From positions 125,517,733-125,581,732 of the forward strand of contig CM041776.1 of NCBI GenBank assembly GCA_023374045.1: a stretch of 64,000 nt of DNA, in the 5' to 3' direction. This stretch comes from Limonium bicolor (taxonomy: Eukaryota > Streptophyta > Magnoliopsida > Caryophyllales > Plumbaginaceae). Shown piece by piece: positions 21,764 through 32,939 of the stretch (position 1 is the stretch's first letter; each line of letters starts with the position of its first letter). A model generated the notes under the pieces. It was not told where the DNA came from and did not search any database. It worked only from the letters and a program-made list of their open reading frames with translations. A program made the translations under genes and the position numbers.

Positions 21764-24308
21764 ATGGATAAGTTAAAGAATGTTATGATGAATGTCTACA
21801 CCAAAAAAGAAGAAGGGCAGAAATGTGGAGCAGCCAATGACTGCTTCGTTCCGTCGTGAGCGCGCTGCCGGAGTTGATCCTCCATGGCACTCGTCTTTCT
21901 AGCCGCAGCAGGGTCATGCTGAGCCTGCACGACACTCATCTTTCCAGCCACAGCAGGATCATGCTGACTCGCCTCGTCACTCGTCATATCACCCACAGCA
22001 GCAGCCCATCATGGACCCATCCTTTACCCAGTCATTCCATGATTCTGACCCAGTCGCACACATACCTAGGAGGAGGATGCCTGAAGCTTCATCCTCGGCA
22101 GGTGGTTGGTCATCTTCTGATATGGCTGAGCTCCGTAGCTCCAGTTACAATATAGAGGGTCAGAGTAGCCACCACGTGGGGTATGGAGGCACAACTTCTA
22201 CTGGTGGTAGCTATCATGACCACCGTGTGGAGCATGCGAAGGCACAGACTTCTGCCGGGTGTAGCTATCATGACCCCCGGACCCCTCCAGATGTTGCAGC
22301 ACCCGTTGCCATGGACATAGATGAGGAGGAGGAGGCAGAGGAGACACCTAAGGATGAGGGCCTACACAAGGATGACCCTGATCAGGAGAGCGCGACTGAT
22401 GAGGAAGCGGCTCTCGCTATGGAGCCCGTTATTCCCGTTTTTGGAGGCTTACTGAAGTGCCAGTACCCGGTGGTCCACTACTGACTAGTGTCATCACCAG
22501 CTTCGGGGGGCATGTCGCCATTGACCTTTGGTCAATGACTAAGGTATGTACTATCTTATCTTTCAGTTTGGCAAGTAGATTTAATTATTTCTTCATGCGT
22601 GTGTAAAATTTGTGGTAATTGTCTAGGACCGGGGTGTTTTGGGATTTAAACCCCGAAACCCTATAATCACGAACTGGCCGTTTAGCGGGGTTTCTTGCAA
22701 AAGGGCAAGGAATATGATTTTGTACTCAGGGTTGGATCATCTGCTAGATGTCACATGGGGTTTCAACAACATGTCATTGATCTCGGCCTTTGTGGAGAGG
22801 TGGCAGCCGGACACCAATTCTTTCCACATGCCTTTTGGAGAGATGACGATCACACTTCATGATGTGTGGCAGATACTGAGGATCCCAATCGTTGGTCATT
22901 CGCTTGTGGGGAATCCGTCAAACAGTGAGCTTAAGGAGTCGATGGCTACATTGTTAGATTTTGAAAACGGCGTTGAGCAGATGACAGAACGCATATGGCA
23001 TACTGGTGCTATTCAAACATGTCCACTTATAGAGTGGTGTTCGACCAGCCCGAAGGTACCTATGAAGCAGGCGTGCGGTTGGCTCTACTATGCTCTCGCT
23101 ACTACCATCTTTGCTAACAAGGGGCATTCACGCATAAGTCCTCTACCGTTCTGGTTAGTCACTCCCATGGGTAAACATACGAAGCTAAAGAGGTACGCAT
23201 GGGGAGCAGGTACTCTTGTGTGGTTGTATCGCCAACTGGGGATAGCATCTCGTGCTGACTGTAATAGCATTGCTGGCTCTTTGACCCTTCTCGAGGTAAG
23301 TGTTTTAATGTACAACAATGTGTAATAAATTTTCATGAACTCACATTATAGTTGGGATAATTTTTTTAAAAATTTATGTAGTGCTGGATATATGCACACT
23401 TCCCCACTCTTAGACCAGCAGTTAGTACTGACTGGCGTGATGGGGATGATAGACCGTGGGCTATGAGATAGGTCAGGTCCACCTCCCAGCAGAAAAATAA
23501 AGATTCACTGGAGAACTACCGCAAGCATCTAGATGCTCTGACAGCAAGAAATGTAAGTGCTACAACAATTTCAATTTGTATTATTTACATTATTTTTTAT
23601 TATTGATGATTACGTTCCCTGTGATCCAATGTAGATTGATTGGTTGCCCTACGATCGCGAAAAGGTGAATGAGAACAGGGGTCGCTCTTGGTACAGGGGT
23701 ACCTTGCGGTACATGACCGTGAATGAGCCATATATGCCGAGCGTTGTCTTCGCCAATTTGGGTACGTTCAGTGTATCTCATCTCCCCCTATTAGACCGAA
23801 CACTAGATCCAAAAAAAGAGGGAGAAAGGGAACCCCCTATAGATGTGTGTACCCCCCCATGTATAGTGTGTGGGACACCACACGTGAGTGTGGTCCTGCT
23901 CCGGGTTCACTAAGACACGGGCGCGCTGCATGCATGTGACGGAGATTATCTGGATTGGTACGTCAAACACTCCCATCCGAAGATCATGAATCCTGACATG
24001 TACGAAAACACCTTCGTTCATCGGCCGGATCCCGCCTAAGTAAGTTGATCTCTTTGTTTGTATAATTTCAGTTGATTATAGCATTTTATGAATGCTAGGC
24101 TAACTTTATAATATTATGTTACAACTCATGAGTGAGGCAACTGAGGTTAGTAGGTCTTACTTTCCTGGGAACCGTAGCTGGGACTGGCGTTACTACGTGA
24201 GGAGATGCAACCCGAGGAACAGAGGCAAACTGAACAGGGGATAGATGGGGTCTTCAGTACCTTATCTATATGGGATTTCGTACTATCACCAGTACGGGGC
24301 GCCATAGT
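21764..24308 (+). pseudogene. Plant mobile domain (PMD, MAIN-like) gene, decayed
   Basis: PMD proteins occur in plant transposons and in the MAIN/MAIL genes. Likely exons: 21764-22543, 22627-23295, 23382-23552, 23635-24039, 24119-24308. Exon 1 has a low-complexity N-terminus with repeats RHSSFQPQQ/RHSSYHPQQ and an acidic EEEEAEE run, then enters the PMD with GGPLLTSVITSFGGHVAIDL (~22470-22530). Exon 2 is the open core (FVERWQPDTNSFHMPFGEMT, DVWQILRIPIVGHSLVG). Exon 3 gives CWIYAHFPTLRP and exon 4 IDWLPYDREKV and YLDWYVKHSHPKIM. Breaks: stop at ~21900, frameshift before 22470, stop in exon 3 (~23470), frameshift in exon 4. The parent element's ends were not found. Confidence 0.7.
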
Positions 24309-25110
24309 TTAGGGTTTTTGTTTTTGTTGTTGTAAGATACAGTATGATGTAGTTATTCTGTAGTGGACTGGTGATGATGAAACTATTGCTGAAATTGCTG
24401 ATGATCTTATTGATGACATTCTGGTTGATTTTGTGGAGGTTCTTAGAACCGGGGAGAGAAGAAAAACAGGGGAAACTATGCAAAATTTTCCAGAAATGCA
24501 CCGTTTCTTTTGCTCTTCATTGCTCTTAAATGTAATTCTCTGTCCAATCACTTATGTTAAATGTTTATCTGCACTTCCATCTTTCTTTGACTCTTTTAGA
24601 CTATTGCATTTCGTTTAGATGTTCGTTTGTTGTCACTTGAATTCATTTACTTTTGCATCACTATCAACCAGCATCGGCTATTTAAACGAAAAACATTCAC
24701 TTTTTCTTTTTTAGTATCTATTTTAATCTTCTGGAGAGATTTTAAATCATCAAGATTGTAGCGTGATGATTGAAGAGAAAGCACGTGTATTGAATAGGAA
24801 AATGAATCTTGTATTGTCGCTATTGAACTTGTTTAATGCAGTCTACTTTCGGGAGGATATTTCACATCATCAACCACTCATAAGAACTGAAATATATCAA
24901 AATGTAGAATTCCTAACAAAAGTCCTAGAATTCAAACCCCATGAATCACAGAATTGAAAGTGAATAACTATCAAATAATCCAACATCTACCAAGTTGTTA
25001 GAACGTATGTTTATGTCACAATAATTAAATATCAAAATGTAAAAACTCCTAACAAAATCCTAGAATTCAAACCCCATGCATCACACAATTTAAAGTTAGG
25101 GTTCATTCCA
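24309..25110. other. No clear gene
   Basis: Several short ORFs on both strands with no recognised motif. A stretch at 24365-24440 reads DDETIAEIADDLIDDILVDF in one forward frame, which is coding-like, but I could not assign it. Confidence 0.35.
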
Positions 25111-25124
25111 AGCAGCAGTCATTT

Positions 25125-25335
25125 AACAACACGTTTATTCCACGTCCAAACATCTCCAAAGATTATAAATCCAGAAAAGTATAACAACACGTTTATTCCA
25201 TGTCCAAACATCTACCAAAGATTATAAATCCAGAAAAGTATAACAAAACGTTTATTCCACGTCCAAACATCTACCAAAGATTATAAATCCAGAAAAGTAT
25301 AACAACACGTTTATTCCACGTCCAAACTCTACCAA
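25125..25335 (+). repeat. Minisatellite M1 (about 59 bp x 3.5)
   Basis: Unit starts AACAACACGTTTATTCCACG and continues TCCAAACATCTACCAAAGAT, TATAAATCCAGAAAAGTAT. Copies start near 25125, 25183, 25242 and 25301 and are almost identical. Confidence 0.9.
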
Positions 25336-25442
25336 AGAACGCTATATGAAACCGAAGAACGCTATGTTGACCATTCTACCAAACGAAATAAACCAATGAG
25401 AATTGAATATCCACATGTATTGGAAATACAAAAGCCAAAACT

Positions 25443-25600
25443 CTGTCAAATTAAGACACTAATTGAGCCAATTAGTGTCTTAATTGTGTCTTAATTTGAC
25501 ACGAGTGAGCTCAATTAGTGTCTTAATTTTACACGAGTGAGCTCATTAGTGTCTTAATTTGACACGAGTGAGCTCACTTAGGGTCTTAATTTGACAGATT
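25443..25600 (+). repeat. Minisatellite M2 (about 44 bp x 3)
   Basis: Unit TGACACGAGTGAGCTCAATT then AGTGTCTTAATT. The left copy contains a short hairpin AGACACTAATT-gagcc-AATTAGTGTCT at ~25453. Ends in a short GT run at ~25603. Confidence 0.85.
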
Positions 25601-25659
25601 TTGTGTGTGTGTGTGTAAATTGTAAATGACGCAATGACATTTCACAATTTTATGGGGAA

Positions 25660-25830
25660 TACATGTAACTAGTTTTTCTTTAACTTTGTTGTTGTAACTT
25701 AGTTTTTCTTTAACCAAGTTGTTATAACTTTGTTTTCTTTAACTTAGTTGTTGTAACTTAGTTTTTCTTTAACTAGTTGTTGTAACTTTGTTTGTCTTTA
25801 ACTTAGTTGTTGTAACTTTTGTTTTACTCA
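25660..25830 (+). repeat. Minisatellite M3 (about 32-35 bp x 5)
   Basis: Unit TTGTTGTAACTTAGTTTTTC plus TTTAACTT(A)G. Copies vary by small deletions. It ends about 15 bp before a 66-codon ORF upstream of the F-box remnant. Confidence 0.85.
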
Positions 25831-25989
25831 TTTTAACTGAAATTTGGTCATTCAATTCTCATTTGTTTTAGAGAAAAATGTCTCCCCACAACAAAGAGAG
25901 GGTAAGGACGAGTATTCTTTCCATGTGAAAACTGTAGAGATATTGTCTATTGACATGGATGTTTTACCAAATCAGGAAGGGCACGCCAT

Positions 25990-26752
25990 ACCTTATCTCC
26001 AAAAATTTTCAGCGGAATGGCTAAACTTCGGAAAATTAATCTAGGTGGACGATTCTTGGAGGTGAATTCAGTGTTGGGTTTATTAAATATTTGTGAATTT
26101 AATTTGATTTTCAATGTTTGTGATTAGCTGCACCATTTTTGATGTGTTTGTTGTTTTCACACATTCCATATTCGATATATATACTGTTGTCACTTCACTG
26201 TGATTCATTGACGCTTGCAAGCTATGATCGGCTGAGGAGTTTGGCATTTGTTGGATTACATAAGTGAAAGAGTTCCAGTTTGTGATGAATTCGATCTGGA
26301 AATTTCCAAACTTAACTGACCTTACCATCTCTCTGGTGAGTGGGGAGCCCTTCCTCTTGCGTCAAAAATTTACTTCATTTATTCATCCTACAGTTTCTTT
26401 TGCCACCCAATTCGCTAAATTGCAGGATGAGAATGTTCAGAATAGCAACGTGGCAATTACCGGTGAAGTGAAGAATGAAGACCACGTTTATCATGACCTT
26501 GAACATCTCTTAAGAGTTGATTTCCAAAGCACAACAGGTACCAATGTTGAGATGAAGCTGATAGAGCGTTTACTCGGTTGTTCTCCAGCTCTCGAGCTTA
26601 TGACTATAAAGTTCAGTAAAGGAATTCGTGCAGAAGAGATACTGAAATGCTTTCGAGAGTCGATATTGTTTCCCCGATCATCAATCCGGGCCAAAGTTGA
26701 CATTTCGGAGTTTGATCTTAATCTTAACAGATCTGGATATTATTATCATTAA
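25990..26752 (+). pseudogene. F-box/FBD-type gene, 3' remnant
   Basis: Exon-like pieces: ~26002-26060 (GMAKLRKINLGGRFLE after TTTTCAG), ~26264-26335 (WKFPNLTDLTIS, an LRR strand of F-box proteins, followed by donor GTGAGT), and the last exon 26426-26752 after TTGCAG. The last exon has the FBD signature LEHLLRVDFQSTTGTNVEMK, LIERLLGCSPALELMTIKFS, EEILKCFRESILFPRSS and a natural stop. FBD proteins are usually substrate receptors of SCF ubiquitin ligases. I see no F-box exon and few LRRs upstream, so this looks truncated. A LINE sits 84 bp downstream. Confidence 0.55.
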
Positions 26753-26820
26753 AACACGTTTTTTTGGTTACTAGATGCTTGTACCAGCTTTCAGACCCAG
26801 TTATTTGAATTCTTGATTTC

Positions 26821-26835
26821 ATGTTTCCCGCAACT
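26821..26835. other. Left target-site duplication of the LINE
   Basis: ATGTTTCCCGCAACT, identical to 29877-29891. Confidence 0.85.
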
Positions 26836-29800
26836 TTTTTTTGATAATTATCTGGTAAAAACCAGGTACACAAGCAGTACTATGGCTTAAAAGCCCTTCC
26901 CGCAAAGTGTAAAGCAAAAGAAATAAAAACAGCAAGGAAAGAAAACAGCAAAAGAAAACAACGTATGAAGAAGTAAGGAAATATTGAACCACGTTCTGGA
27001 ATGCTCTATACTAATGCGTTGGCGTTTTGGGCAGCCTTGTTGCTAAGTGATTCAATATCCTGTTCATCACAGTTTCATTGAAAGACATATTTCCGCTACA
27101 CAAACTTCACGATCGAAGGAAACAGTCTCTTTTTTCTCCGCTACACAAACAAGCGGATCTGACCAACAGTCTTCTTCTTCTTTTCCTCCGCCGTCCGGTT
27201 GTTCGTTCGAGTTGATGACACATGACAGGGTCAACCGAGAGAAGACCGCTGCTCCTCAGAGCATTATTATTTCCTTCCCACGCAGATAAGGTCCGAAATC
27301 CTATCTTACTTTCCAGTCAAATCCCTTCTCCGGTTCTGTTCAGTCTGCAACCCATGGAAATCAATTATCGAACATCCTGACTTTACTTTGCTTCACTTAA
27401 AAACGCTACCCCAACAACATCCTTAAATCCCAACATATCCTCTTGGAGAAATTCTGTTTTCTTTTGACCCCAGTTGAGAGGCTCCGAGTGCATAGATGGT
27501 CTATCCGCAACAGATATAATATGGAGGGTATCACCTTCTTAGAATCTCCGATTTGATCTCTTGAGAATCTACGACTGAGGTTGAATTTGGGTTGCTCTCA
27601 GGACTTCAAGAGCCTTAGGAATTATTTCGAGGACGTGGGTGATGCGACCCGAATATTCCTACGATGCTTACATCTGAATCCGATACTTCCTCTTTGAGTA
27701 TTCCCCAAATCTCCTTTTGTTTAAATTTCTGATGTTTTGAGAGCAGATCTGGTTTGTCCCACTTTTGGACGCTTTGTTGTTCTTCTACCCTTTGCTCCTT
27801 CTTAGAATCTGGGTAAAATTTTGAAGTGATAATTCTGGGTTTGGGTAATGACAATTAAGCCTTCTCCCAAATTCTAAGCACTTTTGGGGTGCAAGGATAG
27901 TCGGACTGATGGCTGGGGTATCCGGAACTGTTGATGGTGAAGAGCTTGAGCTTTGGCTTTGGTTTGGCGAAAGGACTACCTCGAGGCAGATACTTGGGCT
28001 GGATACTGCAAGGGAATTTTGGAGTCAGACTGCATGGCAGTGGTGATAGGGGTGGAGGTGTCGAGAGAGGGTGTAGGTGAGGTGGGGGTGGTGGTGGTGA
28101 GAGCATGATGGGTACTTGATATATTAAAAATGTATGTGGTGGAGGGAGGCTATAGTGGCGCCGCAATTCTCATTCTCTGCGAGGGATTTAATTGGAGTTT
28201 GCATCCCGTAGCTTTTGTGTGGAGATGGTAATATTAATAATGTTTTTGTACTGTTGCCCACCGAGAAAGTATGTGACTTATTTTGAGTGATTGGAGATAT
28301 ATTCCCCCGAGAGAAGTGGAGATGTGGGTGGAGTAATTTTGGATTAAAATAACGGTGGATATGGGGGAGTATAACCGAGGGTATGAGCTACTAAAGTACT
28401 CTGAATAAAATAATTGCCCTAATGTGTTCTTGTGGAAGAAAAACCTTTCTGTAGTACCATTCTGTCGGGTGGTGGGCACGATCGAGAGGTTAAACCTTTC
28501 TACAATACCCTGCTGTCGGGTGGTGGGCACGATCGAGGGGTTAGGCTGCCTTGGGGCTCGAGGCGCCGTCGACTGTGCATCTTGGTGGAGTTTCTTTGGC
28601 GAAGAGAAGGGGTCCAGCTGAGGCCACAGCGGTGCTGACTCATCTCCGGTAGTATCATCTTGCTTGGTCACTGCCTGTTGTACCGCCTCCTGTGGTGGTG
28701 AGCTCTGTACGTTCCCCTGTCTATGGTCTGTCACCTCTTCAGACCAAAACTCCATAATACCCACCTTGTAGAGCATTCCTTCAATCTCGACTGTTTTCTC
28801 CTCATTAATGATGGACATTCTGTGGTTTCGATCGTTGCATGTGCCTCTAAAATTCTCGATAGCCCATGCATGTTTGTGTTGATATTAACTATACGCCCAA
28901 ATGTCGAGTGATTGAGTGTATAGTCGCTTCTGTCCAAGCTTGAACTGGTATGCCCTGATGGCTATAGTGGTGCGCCTCCAGCTTAATTGATCTGCAGAGT
29001 TCCAAAAAGTCTTCCTCCATCCTTGTTGATTCCATCTTGCGATGTTTTAACGTCTCAGCCTTTGTATGTGTCTTGAAAGTTATGAGGAAACTTCTGGGAG
29101 ATAAACTTGCGATGTTCTCATAGTCTCCGAATTTAGCACACTCCGATATCCTCAATCTTAATTTCTGTTGTAGGTTGACAGTTATGCTTCTATCCAGTTT
29201 CTCTTTCAAATGAAGCGGTGAGTCTAGGCTGATGTATCCTTCGGTATTCCCAGTTGAGAGTGGTTGAGAGTGTTGTGTCTGAACAGTTTGAGAGGTGCGG
29301 CTGACTTTCCTCTGTGTGCGGTTTAGGAATAGTCCGTGAGCCCATCTGTCATGTTGTGTAATGTTGTTGTGGTCGGTTCCGATAAAATGCCGTCTGGGTT
29401 TGCAAGTGATTTCCATCTAGTACCATACCATTTGTTTCCTTTATGGCTAAGATTGCCTCTTCTTTGGTTTTGTATTCCACAAAACCGTATCTTGTTCTCG
29501 TGCGCACCCTTGGAGTTCTGGTAACCGAATGCTGATTAACTCTCCATACCTATCGAAGGTTTTCCAGATCAATCCCCATCTGTCTGGATTTATGTTGTCA
29601 ATAAATACTGTAGCTCCCGGGGGGGTGCGTCGGCCTGGGTGTTGGTGCTAAAGTTCATGTTGAGGGTGAAGGTCAAGAGGTTTTGATGGTAGTAATGGTG
29701 ATTTTAGTGGAGGTTGTGATCTGTGGCAGGACGACGGCTTGGGGGTTAGGCTAGTGGCGGCGGGCATGGTGGCTGTGGTGGATGTGAGAAAGGGAAACGG

Positions 29801-29876
29801 TGACGTGGGGGGGTTGGGGAGGAGAGAGGAGGGAGGACATGCTGACAATTATAGCAATAATAATAATCCCCACTTT
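26836..29876 (-). mobile_element. ORF1-only LINE (L1-type, RRM-containing), minus strand
   Basis: Flanked by the 15-bp direct repeat ATGTTTCCCGCAACT at 26821-26835 and 29877-29891. A T8 run directly after the left copy is the poly(A) tail of a minus-strand insertion. Together these show target-primed insertion. Length is about 3.04 kb, half that of full plant L1 elements. Recognisable content is ORF1 only; the last ~760 bp (27600-26836) show no reverse transcriptase or endonuclease motif. It ends with ACCAGATAATTATC then poly(A). Confidence 0.8.
27615..29660 (-). pseudogene. LINE ORF1 with RNA recognition motif and DUF4283-like core
   Basis: ORF1 of plant L1 elements is an RNA-binding chaperone. 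Reading the minus strand from the ATG at 29660: a short N-terminus, then an RRM (29620-29400) with an RNP2-like VFIDNI and RNP1 RYGFVEYK, then a region (29300-28740) with CAKFGDYENIASLSPRSFLI, HHYSHQGIPVQAWTEATI and HLGVIVNINTNMHGLSRILE that resembles the DUF4283-type core, then a low-complexity Pro/Ser-rich tail (28700-27615). An RRM in ORF1 is known for one plant L1 sub-clade, first described in beet. Broken: the ATG and the RRM are in different frames across a C/G run at ~29618, and four later frame changes follow. Confidence 0.6.
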
Positions 29877-29891
29877 ATGTTTCCCGCAACT
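29877..29891. other. Right target-site duplication of the LINE
   Basis: ATGTTTCCCGCAACT, identical to 26821-26835. Confidence 0.85.
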
Positions 29892-29946
29892 ATATTTACA
29901 TATCGTGGGATTGTGCTGCACCAAAAACCCTATCATTCTGCCCTCA

Positions 29947-29985
29947 CACTAGATTAGCTAGCATAAACACTAGATTAGCTAGCAT
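29947..29985 (+). repeat. 18-bp direct repeat
   Basis: CACTAGATTAGCTAGCAT at 29947 and again at 29968, three bases apart. It lies at the 3' edge of the RNase H relic. Confidence 0.8.
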
Positions 29986-30300
29986 GTGCACAGCCAAGTT
30001 CCCATGCTTTGTATATAACATAACCTCATCAAAACCATTAGCTAACCTAAGAACATCATCTAGAACTAACCTAACTTCTAAGGAGACATCATTAAGCCAT
30101 TTCAATAGTCAACATTTGACTTACATTCTGACAAAAAACAAACCCGATTAAAGTCAGCTCTGTGTGCCCATAAATAACCTTCCCTTAGTGCCACAGCTTC
30201 AACCTTAGCCGCCTGGTAACGACCCTGACTCCCTTGACTCCAACAACCACAACGTGACCGCCACTATCCCGACAATTAAACCATTCCAATACTAAACGAA
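29975..30300 (-). pseudogene. RNase H-like (RVT_3) domain relic
   Basis: Minus-strand reading gives AAKVEAVALREGYLWAH (second catalytic Glu region), then CFLSECKSNVD where the usual third acidic residue region is SDC, and after a frameshift DDVLRLANGFDEV and KHGNLAVHMLAN, the R-x-GN-x-AH-x-LA-like end of the domain. Three stops and one frameshift are present. This is typical of the C-terminus of plant LINE ORF2. It lies upstream in transcription sense of the ORF1-only LINE and outside its target duplications, so it belongs to another, older element. Confidence 0.55.
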
Positions 30301-30577
30301 AAGTCTCCTGCCATACTCCCATCACCTTGGACATCAACCATGTTTGAATCATAGTCCTTAATTTGCTCGCGAGACAACCCGCACTGCACGCTGGCCAACA
30401 GCATTAGCCGTAACAAGATAAGCTCCTGCCTGTTACCATCCCATCTCCCTGGAGCACACTGCACCAAGCTGGATTCAACACCTTGCAAACCAAAATTTCC
30501 ACAAACAAACAATAAGACTCAGTGTTAAATTCATATGTAAATACTTAATCAAAAACCAAAGAATAAAAGCACCATCA

Positions 30578-30791
30578 TGTTGGAATTATTATTTTTGTTG
30601 TTCAGTTAGCTTTAGCAATGTAACAGATTACGTTTTGTTACTTAGTCTATTCAGTATCCTAACAGTCAGCAACAGTAGTGTCTAGTTATACAGCTAGTAT
30701 AAATTGTTGATATAAGTAGCAGCTTGTAAAAATAAATTCTATGTAACAACAATAACTCATTTGAATACAAGAAATACAGAAATCATTTACA
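30578..30791 (+). repeat. Copia 5' LTR (214 bp)
   Basis: Begins TGTTGGAATTATT and ends ATCATTTACA. The border is set by the primer-binding site 11 bp downstream. No second copy in the window. Confidence 0.65.
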
Positions 30792-30802
30792 GGAAAACAT
30801 TA

Positions 30803-30816
30803 TGGAATCAGAGCAC
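30803..30816 (+). promoter_or_regulatory. Copia primer-binding site
   Basis: TGGAATCAGAGCAC corresponds to TGGTATCAGAGC, complementary to the 3' end of initiator-Met tRNA, with one mismatch. Confidence 0.7.
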
Positions 30817-30856
30817 CATTAGTGCTTCTCCAATCTGAAACCTTACACCAGCGATT

Positions 30857-31225
30857 ATGGATGATAAAGCGAAAGAGGGAAACACGTCTGGAGAAAACAA
30901 GACCACTAGTCAAGATACCAACGATCCTTTCCATCTATCCTCAAATGCAATCCTGGAATGATCTTGGGGTACGTCTTCAACGGGGAAGGATTCGGTTGTT
31001 GGAAAAGAAAGATAATAGTGGCGTTAAAAGTGAAAAACAAATTTGGGTTCCTCGACAGATCCATCGTCACACCAAACAAAGAAGACCCTAATATCAATCT
31101 TGGGAAAAGGGTGAATAAATAATAATCGCCTGGTTAACTCAATGCCTCAAGGAGGAAATCGAAGAAACAGTTGTCTACTACAACATCGCCGCAGACGCTT
31201 GGGATTCGTTGTTAAACTACATGAT
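30857..31225 (+). pseudogene. Copia-type gag N-terminus, truncated
   Basis: Pieces in alternating frames read DTNDPFHLSSNAI, GFGCWKRK, LKVKNKFGFLDRSIVTP and NIAADAWDSLLNY, the conserved start of copia-type gag (Retrotran_gag_3 then UBN2-like). Several frameshifts and stops. Ends at the junction with the B-minus LTR. Confidence 0.6.
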
Positions 31226-32518
31226 TATGAAAACCGAATTAAAATAAAAACGAAAACTTGAAAAGTCCGGGGCCACGGACTGGGTGTCCGTGGGCCCGGA
31301 CATGTACTGTTAAAAACCCTAAAATTTGAAAATTTGAAAAACAAGAAATCCCGTCACCATCTGTGAGTGTCCGTGGCCACGGACAACCGTCCGTGGTCCC
31401 GGACCATAGGTCCGAGGTCATGGACAACCCACGGACAGTGGGTTTTGGTGGTCCCCGACGGTGTTTTCGGCTCAAAACTTATGCACGCGTAGCCTGAAGG
31501 ATTTCCAAGATGTTAGTAATCAAATATTTGCAATTTGAAGCCGAATTAAGCACAAAACTTGGCAACAAGTAACAAGGCAGAAACGAAAATGAATAGCAAT
31601 ACAGAAGCCAAAAAGAGTCGGTTTAAACCCAAATTTTGAGATAAGACAAATAAAGTCACGGGGAATTAGAAAAGTGAAATTCCCACCTGTTTTACCTTCG
31701 AATTCACAATGATTCTTCACGTCGGGAGCCTCGTTGATGGCAAATTCGAAAGGACTTTGAACCGGGCTTCTGACCTCTAATTGTTTTTGATGTTCTTCAC
31801 GTTTTGATAGTGTTTTGGTGGGACTTTGATGATGGTTGATGCTTTGGGAGTTGGAAAACGAGTTTTAGTGGTGATTTCGGGGAATTTCGGTATGATTTTG
31901 GTGGTCGGGTGTTGAAAAACGTGAGAGGCTTGAAGAGAGGCTGTGTTTCTGACTTCTTAGGGTTCTATAGTCTGTGTGATTCTGTCTTTTATCAAGAGAT
32001 TTGCTCCTTTATGTAGACTTCTTAAAGATAGAAAAAATCTTGTAAAAACGAGATTTCTTCGGGTTTAGTTAAGTGACTTCCCAAAATAATCTTGCTAAGA
32101 AATTTAACCACGTGTCAAGGATGATAATTATGATTTTTATGAGGTAGAATTAAATTTTTGAATATTGGAATACTTTTAAATACAATTTTGTCAGATTCTA
32201 TCAGAAATTACTAGAAAATTATTGGAAATTTGAAAAATCAAAATTCCAACGCCATTATGTCCAAAATGTCATCCTCTATCATGGGTTAAAATTTCAAAGC
32301 ATTTCGAATTGATTTGACCCTTCTTCGGAGGAGAGAGAAAGCCTATAGGAGGTCCTAAGGGCCTTGAAAATTACGAAAATACCCCCGAAGATGACTAAGC
32401 CCTAGTGCTCCGGAATGCACCGATCAGACCGGGAATCACCACCATTTGACAAAGTGCTTCTCACAACACTAAAGTTTAACAAACCCTACACTAGGGGGTT
32501 GAAATTTTGGGTTTAACA
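31226..32518 (-). repeat. LTR of B-minus
   Basis: In minus orientation it starts TGTTAAACCCAAAATTTC at 32518 and is collinear with 8041-9340 of B-plus. Around 31440-31260 it carries a GC-rich block with repeated GTCCGTGG, CCACGGAC and GGTCCGGGACC motifs. The far end is cut off within the copia gag at ~31225, so it is truncated relative to B-plus. Confidence 0.65.
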
Positions 32519-32532
32519 GATTGCCCCCCGTT
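32519..32532 (-). promoter_or_regulatory. Polypurine tract of B-minus
   Basis: Minus-strand AACGGGGGGCAATC lies immediately before the LTR start. Equivalent to the G15 tract of B-plus. Confidence 0.65.
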
Positions 32533-32639
32533 AACTAGGCTTTGTAATGGAAATGAAAAAGGCTAGTTGATGTGAGTGATACCCAAAATTTTGGATCTTA
32601 AAAGACCCCGCACGTTGTTTGAAAACTGGCAAGCTGGTC

Positions 32640-32905
32640 GAGCTGTTCTAAGGCGCTGACTACCTTATGAGTAAAGTGAAAGGGTGTCGAGAGATTCTAA
32701 GGCGTCGACCACCTAAAGGTAAAAATGAAGTAATGTCAAGTGATTCTAAGGCGTTGACTAACTAAAAGTGAAAAATAATGTCAAGCGATTCTAAGGTGTT
32801 GACTACCTAAAAATGAAAAATGGAATAATGTCAAGCGATTCTAAGGCGTTGACTACCTAAAAGTGAAAAATGAATAATGTCAAGCGATTCTAAGGTGTTG
32901 ACCTA
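32640..32905 (-). repeat. R2 array in B-minus (about 48 bp x 6)
   Basis: Plus-strand unit AATGTCAAGCGATTCTAAGG then CGTTGACTACCTAAAAGTG. Reverse complement of the R2 unit of B-plus. Confidence 0.85.
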
Positions 32906-32939
32906 ATGAAGAAATGTGTAGATGCAGGAAAGCTGATAT

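Larger units (their letters stand above)
30578..31225 (+). mobile_element. Ty1/copia element, 5' end only
   Basis: A short LTR, a primer-binding site and the start of gag, then an abrupt break at about 31225 where the B-minus LTR sequence begins. The rest of the element is missing. Short LTR and TGTTGGAATT start resemble small-LTR copia families. Confidence 0.7.

Noticed and set aside
22011..22484. 157-codon ORF as a free-standing gene
   Set aside because: It is the repeat-rich, acidic first exon of the decayed PMD gene, joined to the PMD after a frameshift near 22470.
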